Shown: positions 31,612 through 40,600 of the stretch, piece by piece | Layout of the letters: every line of letters begins with the position of its first letter | How positions within the stretch are numbered: position 1 is the first letter of the stretch | Origin: Bacteroidota bacterium | GTDB taxonomy: Bacteria > Bacteroidota > Ignavibacteria > UBA10030 > UBA6906 | DNA length: 64,000 nt | NCBI GenBank assembly: GCA_019637975.1 | Contig: JAHBUR010000006.1 | Span: forward strand, 62,001 to 126,000 | Direction: 5' to 3' | Translations under genes and position numbers: made by a program | Notes under the pieces: model-generated | Databases searched by the model: none | What the model was told of the DNA's origin: nothing | What the model saw: only the letters and a program-made list of their open reading frames with translations

Positions 31612-33450
31612 ATGAAACTATTGCGAGTTGCTTTACTGACTGTTGTTCTTGCCGCCATATCGGTGGGGCAAGAATTGCTGCCGGTTCGTTCACCAATTGC
31701 TGTTGGCGAGCAAGCATCCGTTGCGCCGCAGCATCAGGCGGTTATTCGGGGCGTTTTGCGCGATATGAATACGTTTGTTCCCCCTCCGTCTACGCTCAAC
31801 CGTCCTGCCACCGCAACATTCATCGTCACCTACAACGGATTCACGCCGCAGGCGCAGGCGGCGTTTCAACATGCCGTGAATATCTGGGCGTCGTTGCTCA
31901 CTTCGACTGTCCCGATCAGGGTGACGGCGAACTGGACTGCGTTGCCTCCGAACGTTCTCGGATCGGCGGGCGCCTCCACGTTGTACCGCGATTTTCCGAA
32001 CGCGCCGCAAGCGGGAACATGGTACGCTGTTGCTGTTGCCGAGAAACTCGCGGGAGCAGATCTCAACCAGACAACCGATTCCGACATTAATGCCAACTTC
32101 AGCAGCGCAATCCCCAACTGGTACTTCGGCACCGACGGCAATACACCCTCCGGCCAGTTTGATTTTGTGACGATTGTGTTGCACGAACTCGGCCACGGCT
32201 TGTCGTTCTTCGGATCGATGACGGTTTCATCCGGGCAGGGAAGTTGGGGCGGAGGCACGGCGTTCCCGTATATTTATGATCGCTACGCGGAGAATGGTTC
32301 GGCACAAGCGCTGTTGAATACATCTCTCTTCCCGAATCCGTCCGTGGCGCTTGCAACACAACTTCAAAGCAACAACCTCTTCTTCAACGGACCGCAAGCC
32401 GTTGCCGCGAACGGCGGTGTTCGTCCCCGGCTGTACGCTCCGGGTTCCTGGATTCAAGGCTCGAGCTACTCGCATTTGGATGAAGCGACGTATCCGGCGG
32501 GGAACCAGCATTCACTCATGACTCCCGAAATCGGAACGGCGGAAGCCATCCATTCTCCGGGCGGGATTACGTTGGGAATGTTCCGCGATATGGGATGGAC
32601 GACAGGTGGCGGCGGAAGCTCGAACATCAAGTTTGAAGAACGCTTCACCACCACAACAATTCCTGCCGGATGGCGCGTGGTCGACAACGACGGCGGCGGC
32701 ACTCCGCTCGCGTTTCGCCAACTGCTTGTCTTCCAGAGCGGTGATACCATCCGCCCGCAAATCGGCACAAGTTTCTGGTTCGGCAGCTTCAACGGAGCCA
32801 ATGCCAGCGGCCGCATTGATGAATGGCTGATTGGCCCGAGAATCAACAACATTGCGGTCGGCGATACGCTCAGCTTCTGGGCCGGAGCAATCGGCGGGCA
32901 ATTCAACGACTCGCTGCGTGTCTGGATTTCCACAACGGACAGTAACCGAACGAGCTTCACCAACATGATCGCCTATTTCAGAGTGCCCGGCCCCATCCGG
33001 TCGTGGCATGAGTTCAAGTTCCCTCTCTCGCAGTTCGCCGGCTCGCATATTTTCTTCGCCGTGAATTATTTCATCGTTGATGGCGGCCCGAGCGGCACGC
33101 ATTCGGACAATGTGTGGATTGATCACTTCACCGTCACGTCGGTTGGTTCGTCCTCTGTTCCGGAACGTCGTCCGGGTGAAATTCCCGTTGCGATGGCGCT
33201 TGAGCAGAACTATCCGAATCCGTTTAACCCGGCAACAAAAATCCGCTTCGACCTTCTGACGCCCGAACATGCAACACTCAAAGTGTTTGACATGTTGGGG
33301 AGAGAAGTGACAACGCTGGTTGACGCACCGCTCAATGCCGGCAGCTACGAATCGACATTCGATGCCGGGCGGCTTTCGAGCGGGATGTATTTCTACCGGT
33401 TGCAGGCAGGAACATTCAGTGAAACGAGGCGTATGATGTTGCTGAAGTAG
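31612..33450 (+). CDS. Secreted zinc-metalloprotease-like protein with choice-of-anchor and T9SS domains
   Basis: The 612-residue protein has a signal peptide. A catalytic-looking domain (residues ~60-330) carries HELGHGLSFFG near residue 193, a HExxH zinc motif, followed by YDRY and the SHLDE/SLMTPEIG segment that often closes such active sites. The third zinc ligand is not the metzincin HxxGxxH arrangement. A jelly-roll domain of the choice-of-anchor J/cleaved-adhesin type follows (FEERFTTTTIPAGWRVVDND ... FWFGSFNG ... DEWLIGPRI). Last is a T9SS sorting domain (NYPNPFNPATKIRFDL ... MLLK). It is probably an exported protease that acts outside the cell. AAGGAGGGGG precedes the ATG. Confidence 0.87.
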   Translation: MKLLRVALLTVVLAAISVGQELLPVRSPIAVGEQASVAPQHQAVIRGVLRDMNTFVPPPSTLNRPATATFIVTYNGFTPQAQAAFQHAVNIWASLLTSTVPIRVTANWTALPPNVLGSAGASTLYRDFPNAPQAGTWYAVAVAEKLAGADLNQTTDSDINANFSSAIPNWYFGTDGNTPSGQFDFVTIVLHELGHGLSFFGSMTVSSGQGSWGGGTAFPYIYDRYAENGSAQALLNTSLFPNPSVALATQLQSNNLFFNGPQAVAANGGVRPRLYAPGSWIQGSSYSHLDEATYPAGNQHSLMTPEIGTAEAIHSPGGITLGMFRDMGWTTGGGGSSNIKFEERFTTTTIPAGWRVVDNDGGGTPLAFRQLLVFQSGDTIRPQIGTSFWFGSFNGANASGRIDEWLIGPRINNIAVGDTLSFWAGAIGGQFNDSLRVWISTTDSNRTSFTNMIAYFRVPGPIRSWHEFKFPLSQFAGSHIFFAVNYFIVDGGPSGTHSDNVWIDHFTVTSVGSSSVPERRPGEIPVAMALEQNYPNPFNPATKIRFDLLTPEHATLKVFDMLGREVTTLVDAPLNAGSYESTFDAGRLSSGMYFYRLQAGTFSETRRMMLLK

Positions 33451-33475
33451 TTTTAGAGCTAACCTGAGTCTATTC

Positions 33476-33556
33476 GCCACAAAGGCTCCAAGAAGAAAAG
33501 GATTCACGAAGATAGTTTTTCCTTTGTGAGTCCTTTCTTTTTTGTGTCTTTGCGGC
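33476..33556. repeat. Imperfect inverted repeat of the CCRCRAAGRC family (gene-less)
   Basis: GCCACAAAGGCTCCAAGAAG at 33476 is mirrored by CTTTGCGGC and the bases before it, ending at 33556. An inner pair GGATTCAC/GTGAGTCC continues the symmetry, so the ~80 bp can fold into one long hairpin. It belongs with the repeats at 45719, 48899 and 52242 by sequence pattern. It sits between two plus-strand genes. Confidence 0.5.
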
Positions 33557-33611
33557 AATTTCCATTTCTTGAATGAGTATCCTGCTTTGTATTCCATTTT
33601 GGAGATCAATC

Positions 33612-35354
33612 GTGAAACTCCCCAAGCTATGCAGACTTGCTTTTTGTCTCTTGTTCGTATTTCTGCCCGATACCCTCTTGCCTCAAAATGCACCGCTTCG
33701 ATTCTCACTCTCATTCCCGTTGGAACACAGCAGGCAGGCTCTCGACGGCCGGATGTTGCTTCTCATTTCCTCCGACAGCACAAAGGAACCCCGCTTTCAA
33801 ATCGGCGAAGGGGCGGAGACACAACTCGCCTTCGGCGTTGATGTTGACGGGTTGAAGCCCGGCAGCCAGGTCGTGATGGATGCGAATACATTTGGTTTTC
33901 CGAAGAAGAGTATCTCCGACATTCCCGCCGGATGGTATTGGGTACAGGGACTTCTGCACAAATACGAAACATTCCGCCGGGCCGACGGGCATACTGTGAA
34001 ACTGCCAATGGATAGGGGAGAAGGACAGCATTGGAATCTTGCCCCGGGAAACCTCATCAGCGCGCCGAAGAAAATGTGGATTGATCCCAAAAAGAGAGAA
34101 ACGATCACGGTAGTTCTTGACAAGGAAATTCCGCCGATCGAGCCGCCGAAAGATACGAAGTACGTCAGGCATGTGAAGATCAAAAGCGAGAAGCTCTCAC
34201 ATTTCTGGGGGCGGCCGATGTACCTCGGCGCAAACGTGTTACTGCCCGAGGGATTCGACACGAATCCCGAAGCACGCTATCCGCTGATGGTGTATCACGG
34301 ACATTTTCCTTACACATTCGGCGGGTTTAGTGAAACGCTTCCTGATACCGCGTCAATGAAGGGCGAGTACAGCAAGCGGTTCAGGCTTCCGGATTACAAC
34401 AAGATTGAAGCGATGGCGGAGTATGAATTCTATAAAGAATGGACGTCTCCCGGTTTTCCCCGCGTCGTTGCCATCGAAATCCAACATCCCAATCCCTACT
34501 ACGACGATTCGTATGCAGTGAATTCGGCGAACCTCGGCCCTTACGGCGACGCCATTATGTACGAGTTGATTCCGTTTGTCGAGAAGCAGTTCCGTTGCCT
34601 CGGCGAGGGCTGGTCGCGGTTCATGTATGGCGGCTCAACGGGTGGCTGGGAGGCGCTTGCAGTTCAGATCCTCTATCCCGATGAATTCAACGGTTGCTTT
34701 GCCGCGTGTCCCGACCCGGTGGATTTCAGAGCCTACGGCATTGTCAACGTGTACGACCATGAGAATGCGTACTACTATGACAGTGATTGGAAAACAACTC
34801 CCCGCCCGGCAACACGGAATTACCTGGGCGAGACTCTTGCCACGCTTGAGGAGGCCAACCACCTTGAGCTTGTGCTCGGAACCAACAGCCGCTCAGGCGA
34901 GCAGTGGGATATCTGGCAGGCGGTGTTCGGGCCGGTCGGTTCCAACGGTTACCCGAAACCGATTTGGGATAAGATGACGGGGAAAATTGACCACGCTGTC
35001 GCGCAATACTGGCGGGAGAATTACGATCTCTGTTATATTCTCCGGCGCGATTGGGACAAAGGGCTCGGCAAGAAGTTGGAGGGAAAGATTCACATCTACT
35101 GCGGCGAAGCGGACAACTACTTCCTCAACAACGCCGTGTATCTGATCGAGGAATTCCTCAAATCAACCAACAATCCGTTTTATGGCGGAGAAGTGGATTA
35201 CGAACCCCGCGCCGAACATTGCTGGAACGGCGACCACACCCGCCCGAATGCCTTCTCACGCCTCCGCTACCATCAAATGTTCATTCCCCGCAGTGTCGAG
35301 CGGATTCTCAAGACCGCGCCCCGAGGGGCCGATCTAAAGAGTTGGAGATACTGA
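33612..35354 (+). CDS. Secreted alpha/beta-hydrolase (putative esterase)
   Basis: The 580-residue protein has a signal peptide and an N-terminal beta-rich domain (residues ~20-190). An esterase-D-like alpha/beta-hydrolase domain follows, with the nucleophile elbow YGGSTGGWEA near residue 340 (Ser in GxSxGG), RYPLMVYHGH earlier and a possible catalytic His in EHCWNGDH near the end. The GTG at 33612 is preferred because GGAG lies 7 nt upstream and the signal peptide starts there (VKLPKLCRLAF); an ATG at 33573 has no ribosome site. Ester cleavage on a polysaccharide or lipid-like substrate is inferred from the fold only. Confidence 0.85.
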   Translation: MKLPKLCRLAFCLLFVFLPDTLLPQNAPLRFSLSFPLEHSRQALDGRMLLLISSDSTKEPRFQIGEGAETQLAFGVDVDGLKPGSQVVMDANTFGFPKKSISDIPAGWYWVQGLLHKYETFRRADGHTVKLPMDRGEGQHWNLAPGNLISAPKKMWIDPKKRETITVVLDKEIPPIEPPKDTKYVRHVKIKSEKLSHFWGRPMYLGANVLLPEGFDTNPEARYPLMVYHGHFPYTFGGFSETLPDTASMKGEYSKRFRLPDYNKIEAMAEYEFYKEWTSPGFPRVVAIEIQHPNPYYDDSYAVNSANLGPYGDAIMYELIPFVEKQFRCLGEGWSRFMYGGSTGGWEALAVQILYPDEFNGCFAACPDPVDFRAYGIVNVYDHENAYYYDSDWKTTPRPATRNYLGETLATLEEANHLELVLGTNSRSGEQWDIWQAVFGPVGSNGYPKPIWDKMTGKIDHAVAQYWRENYDLCYILRRDWDKGLGKKLEGKIHIYCGEADNYFLNNAVYLIEEFLKSTNNPFYGGEVDYEPRAEHCWNGDHTRPNAFSRLRYHQMFIPRSVERILKTAPRGADLKSWRY

Positions 35355-35438
35355 ATCCGATTCCCTTTCTGCCCTCTTTTCTTGGGAGGCATGCTCACCC
35401 GTTTCTTCTTCTGGCCACCGACCGGACGAATTGTTCAG

Positions 35439-35456
35439 ATGACTAATATTGGTCAT
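35439..35456. promoter_or_regulatory. 18-bp near-perfect palindrome ahead of the GldL-like operon
   Basis: ATGACTAATATTGGTCAT is symmetric except for one base pair on each side. It lies about 145 bp before the first gene of the operon and overlaps a weak TTG box (35449-35451) with TACATCCC 21 bp further on. A dimeric repressor or activator site is a plausible reading. Confidence 0.4.
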
Positions 35457-35597
35457 CACGTTTTGTAATCTTTACATCCCCTTCCCTGTTTTCGAGTCTT
35501 TTTCCGCAGTTCCTCTGTGCATTCCCGTGGCATGTGAATTGACATAGTGCCCCGCATGACAAACACATCTACCCCCAACTTATCCGAGGAGAGCGTA

Positions 35598-36179
35598 ATG
35601 CAGAGGTATTTCAATGTGATTCAGGCGCTGGTGTATGCGGGAGCGGGCTTCCTTGTTGTGATCGTCGGCCTTCGGGGACTTGGCGATCTGAGTCAGCTTC
35701 AGTTTGTTCCCGGGTGGGTGCTTGAGGAAAGCACCGGAAGGATTTCCGTCAACATCGTCATCTTCGGATTGGTTGCCGAGTTTGTGATGCTGATGGCCCT
35801 CGCGTACGTCTTCTACAAAGGGCCGAGGCTTACTCCTGAAACTGCAGTTGAAGGGAACCATGCGGTGCATGCTGTCACTGCGTCTCCGGATATTACGAGA
35901 CTTCTCGAAGCAGAGCGGGAGATGATAGAAGCGTTGGGCAAAAAGATTGAAACACTTGTGGACGCCGAACGTCGTGTTATCGAGCAGATCGGGAACAAGT
36001 ATAATACGATTGCCGAATCACAGCGGGGTATTCTGGACTTGCTTGCCCGCCGGCTCGACGAACACCATGCCGCTGATGAGAGTATTCTTGAACGCATTGA
36101 GGCGAATGTTGATTTCCTGAAGAGCGCACATCTCGTTCGCCGCCGGCCCCAAGCGGAAAACAGTTCAACGCTTTCGTGA
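35598..36179 (+). CDS. GldL/PorL-like two-helix motor protein
   Basis: The 193-residue protein starts with two transmembrane helices (ALVYAGAGFLVVIVGLRGLG and VNIVIFGLVAEFVMLMALAYVFY) and then a long coiled-coil cytoplasmic tail (LLEAEREMIEALGKKIETLV ... RRVIEQIGNKYNTI). The second helix carries a Glu inside the membrane in GLVAEFVM. This parallels the GL(V/I)TEALIFF segment of GldL, whose intramembrane Glu is needed for proton-driven T9SS and gliding motors. The size also fits GldL. GAGGAG lies before the ATG at 35598; an ATG at 35547 would add a non-conserved leader. It is the first gene of a tight four-gene operon. The identification rests on topology and the Glu motif. Confidence 0.7.
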   Translation: MQRYFNVIQALVYAGAGFLVVIVGLRGLGDLSQLQFVPGWVLEESTGRISVNIVIFGLVAEFVMLMALAYVFYKGPRLTPETAVEGNHAVHAVTASPDITRLLEAEREMIEALGKKIETLVDAERRVIEQIGNKYNTIAESQRGILDLLARRLDEHHAADESILERIEANVDFLKSAHLVRRRPQAENSSTLS

Positions 36180-36192
36180 GAGAGGTGTCCCA

Positions 36193-37479
36193 ATGCCGAA
36201 AGCCTCATTCTATTTTGTGTTGTATTTGATTGGAATCGTCAATCTTCTCTCCATCATCACCGAGCGGGACTATGCGCTTGACAGTCTTGTCAAAGACTAC
36301 GAGCAGCCGCTCAAACTTTCGGCCCCGTCAATGTCGCAGTTTGTCGCCGGCCGTTCCGAATCGGTCGAAGTCCTGGTGTCCAACATCAAGTCGCCCGCAG
36401 AGAGATCCTCCATCCAATATCATATCGCCCCGCATTCCGATTACGGCGAGAACGGGTTTGCTTCGTTGCCCGTGATCGAGAGTGAAACGGGGAATGCAAG
36501 ATTCACCGGGGCGTTTGTCAAGCCCGGCGAGTACCGTTACAGCGTTTGGGCAAACGTGATGCGCCAACTTCCGAAAGGCGCCGGCGGACAGCGTGTGCGT
36601 ACCGGCTCCGACACGGTAACAGTGCTGATTGTTGTTTCGCATGAGAAGAGTGAAATTCCGGGAACGAAATTCTCGATGGCTGTTGACAAGAAAGCAGAAC
36701 AGTGGGTGTCGGGAATTCCCTACATCAAGACGGTGTTCGTGAATACCGATCCGCGCAACGTGAGTCTTGCCGGGTTGCCTGCCGGATTCCGTCGGGGGGC
36801 AGTTGGCGAGAACAGCATCCAGCTCATCTGGGACAAGCCGATGCCGGGAACCGCGAAGATTGCGTTGAATGGAAACGCCGGCAGAAATCTCACCGCTGCA
36901 CTCGATGCCGCATCGCTTGCATTCTCGGTGAATGTCGAGCCGCCGGCGTGGAATCCGGTGCCCGCGAGAACGGCCTACTGGAATATCCCCTATACATTTC
37001 AGAGCAGGGTCGGCGAATTGGATGTGAACGAGTATACCATCAACGTCTTCGCGAACGGAAGTATCCCGGTTTCATCGTCGAGGCAATTCCCGATTGTGGT
37101 GATGCCGGAACGGACATGGTCGAGCCTGACGTTTGTCGCGACGTCGTTTCACGGGCATGAAATGCTTCGAACCGAAATTCCCGTCAAATCCCCGCCGCCT
37201 CCGCAGATCAAGTGGACAAGTTCGAGACTGGAAGGAGACGACTATGTTGTCAGCTTTACGGCGGAAGATGTCGGCGGGAAAGATGTGAACGTGAACTGCG
37301 TGCTCGTTCAGCCGTCGGGTCTGACCGCCGTGTTGAGCGCCCGTCATGGCAAGTCATTTACGTTTACCATCAAGAATGTTACCGCTACCCGTCCACAAGC
37401 ACTCGTCGTTCGAACATCAATTCACGGTATTGGCGGCGTGTCGGTTCCGTTGGACAGAACATTCCCCATTCTTTACTAG
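36193..37479 (+). CDS. GldM/PorM-like single-anchor periplasmic protein
   Basis: The 428-residue protein has one N-terminal membrane helix (FYFVLYLIGIVNLLSII). The rest is predicted periplasmic and made of successive beta-sandwich-like segments (SESVEVLVSNIKSP, YRYSVWANVMRQLP, IPYTFQSRVGELDVNEY, KDVNVNCVLVQPSG). This is the topology of GldM, the rod that couples the GldL motor to outer-membrane partners. Overall sequence similarity to classical GldM is not obvious to me, so the call depends on its position 14 bp after the GldL-like gene. It probably forms an inner-membrane complex with that protein. Confidence 0.6.
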   Translation: MPKASFYFVLYLIGIVNLLSIITERDYALDSLVKDYEQPLKLSAPSMSQFVAGRSESVEVLVSNIKSPAERSSIQYHIAPHSDYGENGFASLPVIESETGNARFTGAFVKPGEYRYSVWANVMRQLPKGAGGQRVRTGSDTVTVLIVVSHEKSEIPGTKFSMAVDKKAEQWVSGIPYIKTVFVNTDPRNVSLAGLPAGFRRGAVGENSIQLIWDKPMPGTAKIALNGNAGRNLTAALDAASLAFSVNVEPPAWNPVPARTAYWNIPYTFQSRVGELDVNEYTINVFANGSIPVSSSRQFPIVVMPERTWSSLTFVATSFHGHEMLRTEIPVKSPPPPQIKWTSSRLEGDDYVVSFTAEDVGGKDVNVNCVLVQPSGLTAVLSARHGKSFTFTIKNVTATRPQALVVRTSIHGIGGVSVPLDRTFPILY

Positions 37480-37496
37480 AAAGGTCGAGGATTGTC

Positions 37497-38930
37497 ATGA
37501 AAAACACAGAATGGAAACAAGACCTGGTTCACGGCCTTGAACTCGTGCTCTTCATCATTCTTCTGTACGGGATTTTCGTGATTACCGCGTACGGGCAGTA
37601 TGCCGCGACATCACGCATGGATATCGGGCGTGACACATCACGGATTACGATTGCGCCCGCGACACTGCTGACGGAAAGGGCGATTACGACGCGGCTGCAG
37701 GATTCGCTGCAGATTGTACGCGAGCGTGTCGAGCAGTTGTATACGTTGCTCGATGGTATCGAACGATCGTCATTCAACTTCTCGGGTTTGCGTTCGTGGC
37801 GCGTCAACGATTTCGAGTTCCAGGATGTGTTGCGCAACGCCGTGTTCAGAGTAACGCAGGATTCGAACATCATTCTCGAGAAATCGGATATTCAGGTAAT
37901 CGCAACACCTCATCCACATAACGATCTCGTGGCCATCTATTTCGGCGAGAATGAGCTTCAAGGGAAACGGTTGCGGGAGGTTCTCCTGAATCCTGAGAAC
38001 AAGCCGCTTCGTCTCAAACAGAAACTGATTGCCAGCGGTCAGTTCGGGCAGGATCGCGAGCTTGTTGACCGGAATTTCAAGATCGAGAATATCCTTCCGC
38101 CGATGCTCGTCACGGAAAGCGACAGCATTCTCGGCAACTTCAACCGGTACAATCTCGCGTATGACGGGCGTACGGAGCCGGTGGTATTGAACGTACGCTT
38201 CGTTGATAACGCAAACATCCGGTTCGGGAATGATTGGGGAGTGGAAGCAAAGCTCGGCAACGACGAACTCGGCTACCCGATGTGGACGAGCGGCAACCTT
38301 GCAGTAATGGCATTGTACAAGCGCATCAAGCTGGGAATGCAACTTCCCTTTGCGGGCGGGACTGGTACGACGTCATTTCTTGGCTCGTCATTGAAGCCGC
38401 GGCGTCTTGACGGAACATACGGAGTGGCAGGTGAGTTCGATTTCGCATTCGCCGGAGGTTCATTCACATTCGGAGGCAGGCGTCGTGATACGGATGGAAC
38501 TTTCTCCGATCCCAGCCGCATCTACTCCATCCGGACGTCGGCAATGTTGTGGTATTCCTACACGCTGAACATCAACAACAAGGCGAACCTGATGCGCGTG
38601 AAATTCGGAGCGGGCATGCATTCGATTTCACAGGATGCGCTGATGCCGCCAACCGGAACTGAGAAGGAACGCATTGTGACGACGGATCATACCAGATTCT
38701 TCTGGAGCCCGTACCTCAAAGTTGAATTCATGAATCAACAATTCTCCAACAGGTTCGGTGCAAGTCTGCAATACTACAAAGAGTGGGGGCTTGCCACCGC
38801 CTGGTTGGAGATTGTCAATAATACACTGCGTGTAGAACTTAAGGGCGCATTGCCGCTTCTGCGATCAAGTGCGGACTGGGAGCCGTCGCATTTCGTGATG
38901 GTCACTATACCGTACACAGTTACATTGTGA
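37497..38930 (+). CDS. Envelope protein of unknown family, operon partner of the GldL/GldM-like genes
   Basis: The 477-residue protein has an N-terminal membrane helix (VLFIILLYGIFVITAY), a helical stretch with coiled-coil character (SLQIVRERVEQLYTLLDGIE), a mixed domain to about residue 230, and a beta-rich C-terminal half with alternating aromatic strands that looks like an outer-membrane barrel. RFGNDWGVEAKLGNDELGYP recurs in altered form (RFGNDWRITGIIGTDELGY) in the next gene, so the two are paralogues. GAGG lies about 7 nt before the ATG at 37497. Extension further upstream would run through the preceding gene. No family is recognised. Confidence 0.8.
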   Translation: MKNTEWKQDLVHGLELVLFIILLYGIFVITAYGQYAATSRMDIGRDTSRITIAPATLLTERAITTRLQDSLQIVRERVEQLYTLLDGIERSSFNFSGLRSWRVNDFEFQDVLRNAVFRVTQDSNIILEKSDIQVIATPHPHNDLVAIYFGENELQGKRLREVLLNPENKPLRLKQKLIASGQFGQDRELVDRNFKIENILPPMLVTESDSILGNFNRYNLAYDGRTEPVVLNVRFVDNANIRFGNDWGVEAKLGNDELGYPMWTSGNLAVMALYKRIKLGMQLPFAGGTGTTSFLGSSLKPRRLDGTYGVAGEFDFAFAGGSFTFGGRRRDTDGTFSDPSRIYSIRTSAMLWYSYTLNINNKANLMRVKFGAGMHSISQDALMPPTGTEKERIVTTDHTRFFWSPYLKVEFMNQQFSNRFGASLQYYKEWGLATAWLEIVNNTLRVELKGALPLLRSSADWEPSHFVMVTIPYTVTL

Positions 38931-38941
38931 AAGGTGATAGT

Positions 38942-40189
38942 ATGAGAAATCAAAGTGTACTGTTCTTTGTCGTGTTGCTGCTGCTGTGCGGCATGAGTCG
39001 GACGACGGCACAGATCGAGCACCTGCGAGCTGATCTCCAATCTGAAAACGAAGAACTGAAATCGCTCGAACGCATTCTCGCAACGCTCAACAGCGGCGAT
39101 ACGACATATGCATCGTACTTTCCGATGTGGACTGTTGTTGACAGAAACACGAAACTCAGCATCTATTCGGCATTCAGAAATCGCGGGAAAGAATTTTCGG
39201 AAGACGATCAGGTAATTGTCATCGCGAATCCCAACATGCAGGGAATAGCCGACATTCGCATTGGCAACATGTCATACGGGAGACTGTATACGTCAAAGTC
39301 ACTCGACCCGGAATTGCAGAAGAGACTCCTGAAGAAAGAGTATGTGCTTGTCGAGGAGACGCCGTTCGGGTACCGGAACGCCGCACGGCAACAGCGGTTA
39401 CCGGCCGGGAATCCCAATTGGGTTTCGATGAACATCTCTTTGTTTGGCGGAGAGATGCGATTCGGCAACGACTGGAGGATTACAGGGATAATCGGCACGG
39501 ATGAATTGGGCTATGCATTCTGGTCGTCAGGACAAATCAGAATGCTGGCGGGGTACAAGTCGGTTGAACTCGGCGCCTATTTGCCGCTGCAGGGCGGGCT
39601 CATTGAAACGAATCATGCTGAACGGCCGCTTTCGCTAAAGCCGAGGTTGCTGAACGGAAGCACCGGAGTTGCGGGGAGATTCGAGTTTGAGTGGGACGAG
39701 GTGAAGATCAATTCTTCCCGCTTCACATACGGCGGAATCGGCGGTTCGTTCGCAGTCGGCAGTCTCGACCGCCGAAGACCCGAATATCTCACAAACAATC
39801 TTGAGAGACTCTATTCGATCAGCGGCCTGTTGCAACTCTACTACGCCTTCAACTACAGTTTCGACGAAGAGAAGAGTGTCTCAGCGCGGGCAGGCGTATC
39901 ATGGCACCGCGTAACGATGAACAGATTTCTCGCGAATGAGATATTTAAGTACGATCATGAAAATGTTGTCACACCCGTCGTTGCACTCGAATACAAAAAC
40001 AGCGGGGCGGATTGGTTCCGGCTTAACATGCAGTACTCGCGTTTGCTGAGTTTCGGGGCCTGGGCTGAAATTGTGCCGCGGTACATCAACGCTGAAGTGA
40101 GGTACTCAACGGTGTTGTTGCGTGAGCCGGGGGAGTGGGAGCATCCGTACTATCTGTACGCAACGCTCGGTTTCAACTTCGATTTTTGA
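38942..40189 (+). CDS. Outer-membrane beta-barrel-like protein, paralogue of the preceding gene
   Basis: The 415-residue protein has a classical signal peptide ending at TTA before QIEHLRADLQ, a short coiled-coil segment and a domain shared with its upstream neighbour. Its C-terminal half has many amphipathic strands and ends in a terminal aromatic (FNFDF), as outer-membrane barrels do. The shared motif is RFGNDWRITGIIGTDELGY ... WSSGQIRMLAGYKSVELG. It begins 11 bp after the previous stop codon, so it is co-transcribed. The neighbour has a membrane helix where this protein has a cleavable signal, suggesting different anchoring of two related parts. Confidence 0.8.
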   Translation: MRNQSVLFFVVLLLLCGMSRTTAQIEHLRADLQSENEELKSLERILATLNSGDTTYASYFPMWTVVDRNTKLSIYSAFRNRGKEFSEDDQVIVIANPNMQGIADIRIGNMSYGRLYTSKSLDPELQKRLLKKEYVLVEETPFGYRNAARQQRLPAGNPNWVSMNISLFGGEMRFGNDWRITGIIGTDELGYAFWSSGQIRMLAGYKSVELGAYLPLQGGLIETNHAERPLSLKPRLLNGSTGVAGRFEFEWDEVKINSSRFTYGGIGGSFAVGSLDRRRPEYLTNNLERLYSISGLLQLYYAFNYSFDEEKSVSARAGVSWHRVTMNRFLANEIFKYDHENVVTPVVALEYKNSGADWFRLNMQYSRLLSFGAWAEIVPRYINAEVRYSTVLLREPGEWEHPYYLYATLGFNFDF

Positions 40190-40270
40190 GGTGGATAAGA
40201 GTTCGGTGATCTGCGATGCCGGGCGGCGGGCAGTTCATGCAGCGCGTATGTTGGCTGGATGATCTGCCCG

Positions 40271-40600
40271 TCAGTATTTTTTGATTGAGTGGTCGATCTT
40301 GTCGGACCAGGCGAGAATGCCCCCGGTAAGGTTGTAGAGATTGGGGAATCCGAAACGGCGCTGCAACTCGGCAATAATCCGGCCGCTTCTGTTTCCGCTT
40401 CGACAGTAGACTACGACTTTCTTGTCCCTGCTAATCTTGTCGGCATGAAGAAGAACCACTCCCATCGGAATCAACTCGCCGCCGATATCGGCAAAATCTT
40501 TCTCCCGTTGCTCACGAACATCAATCAGTTGGAAGTCCTCATTCGCATCCATCATATGTTTGAGTTCATCGACGGTGACGGATTTGATTTCCTGCGACAT
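40271..40600 (-). CDS. Rhodanese-like sulfurtransferase domain protein
   Basis: The 109-residue single-domain rhodanese (VTVDELKHMM, FQLIDVREQREKDFADIGG, VVVYCRSGNRSGRII, GFPNLYNLTGGILAW) has the active-site Cys in YCRSGNRS. It could carry sulfane sulfur in the cytoplasm. The ATG at 40600 has AAGGA 8 nt upstream; a longer reading to 40741 adds unlike residues. It is divergent from pdxB. Confidence 0.9.
   Translation of the reverse strand: MSQEIKSVTVDELKHMMDANEDFQLIDVREQREKDFADIGGELIPMGVVLLHADKISRDKKVVVYCRSGNRSGRIIAELQRRFGFPNLYNLTGGILAWSDKIDHSIKKY

Noticed and set aside
32512-33714. 400-residue minus-strand frame
   Set aside because: Antisense to the metalloprotease-like gene, and it crosses the hairpin repeat at 33476. 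Not a gene.
37212-37496. Extended N-terminus of the third gene of the GldL-like operon
   Set aside because: The extension overlaps the preceding gene by about 270 bp and is Arg-rich out-of-frame sequence. GAGG and the membrane helix place the start at 37497.
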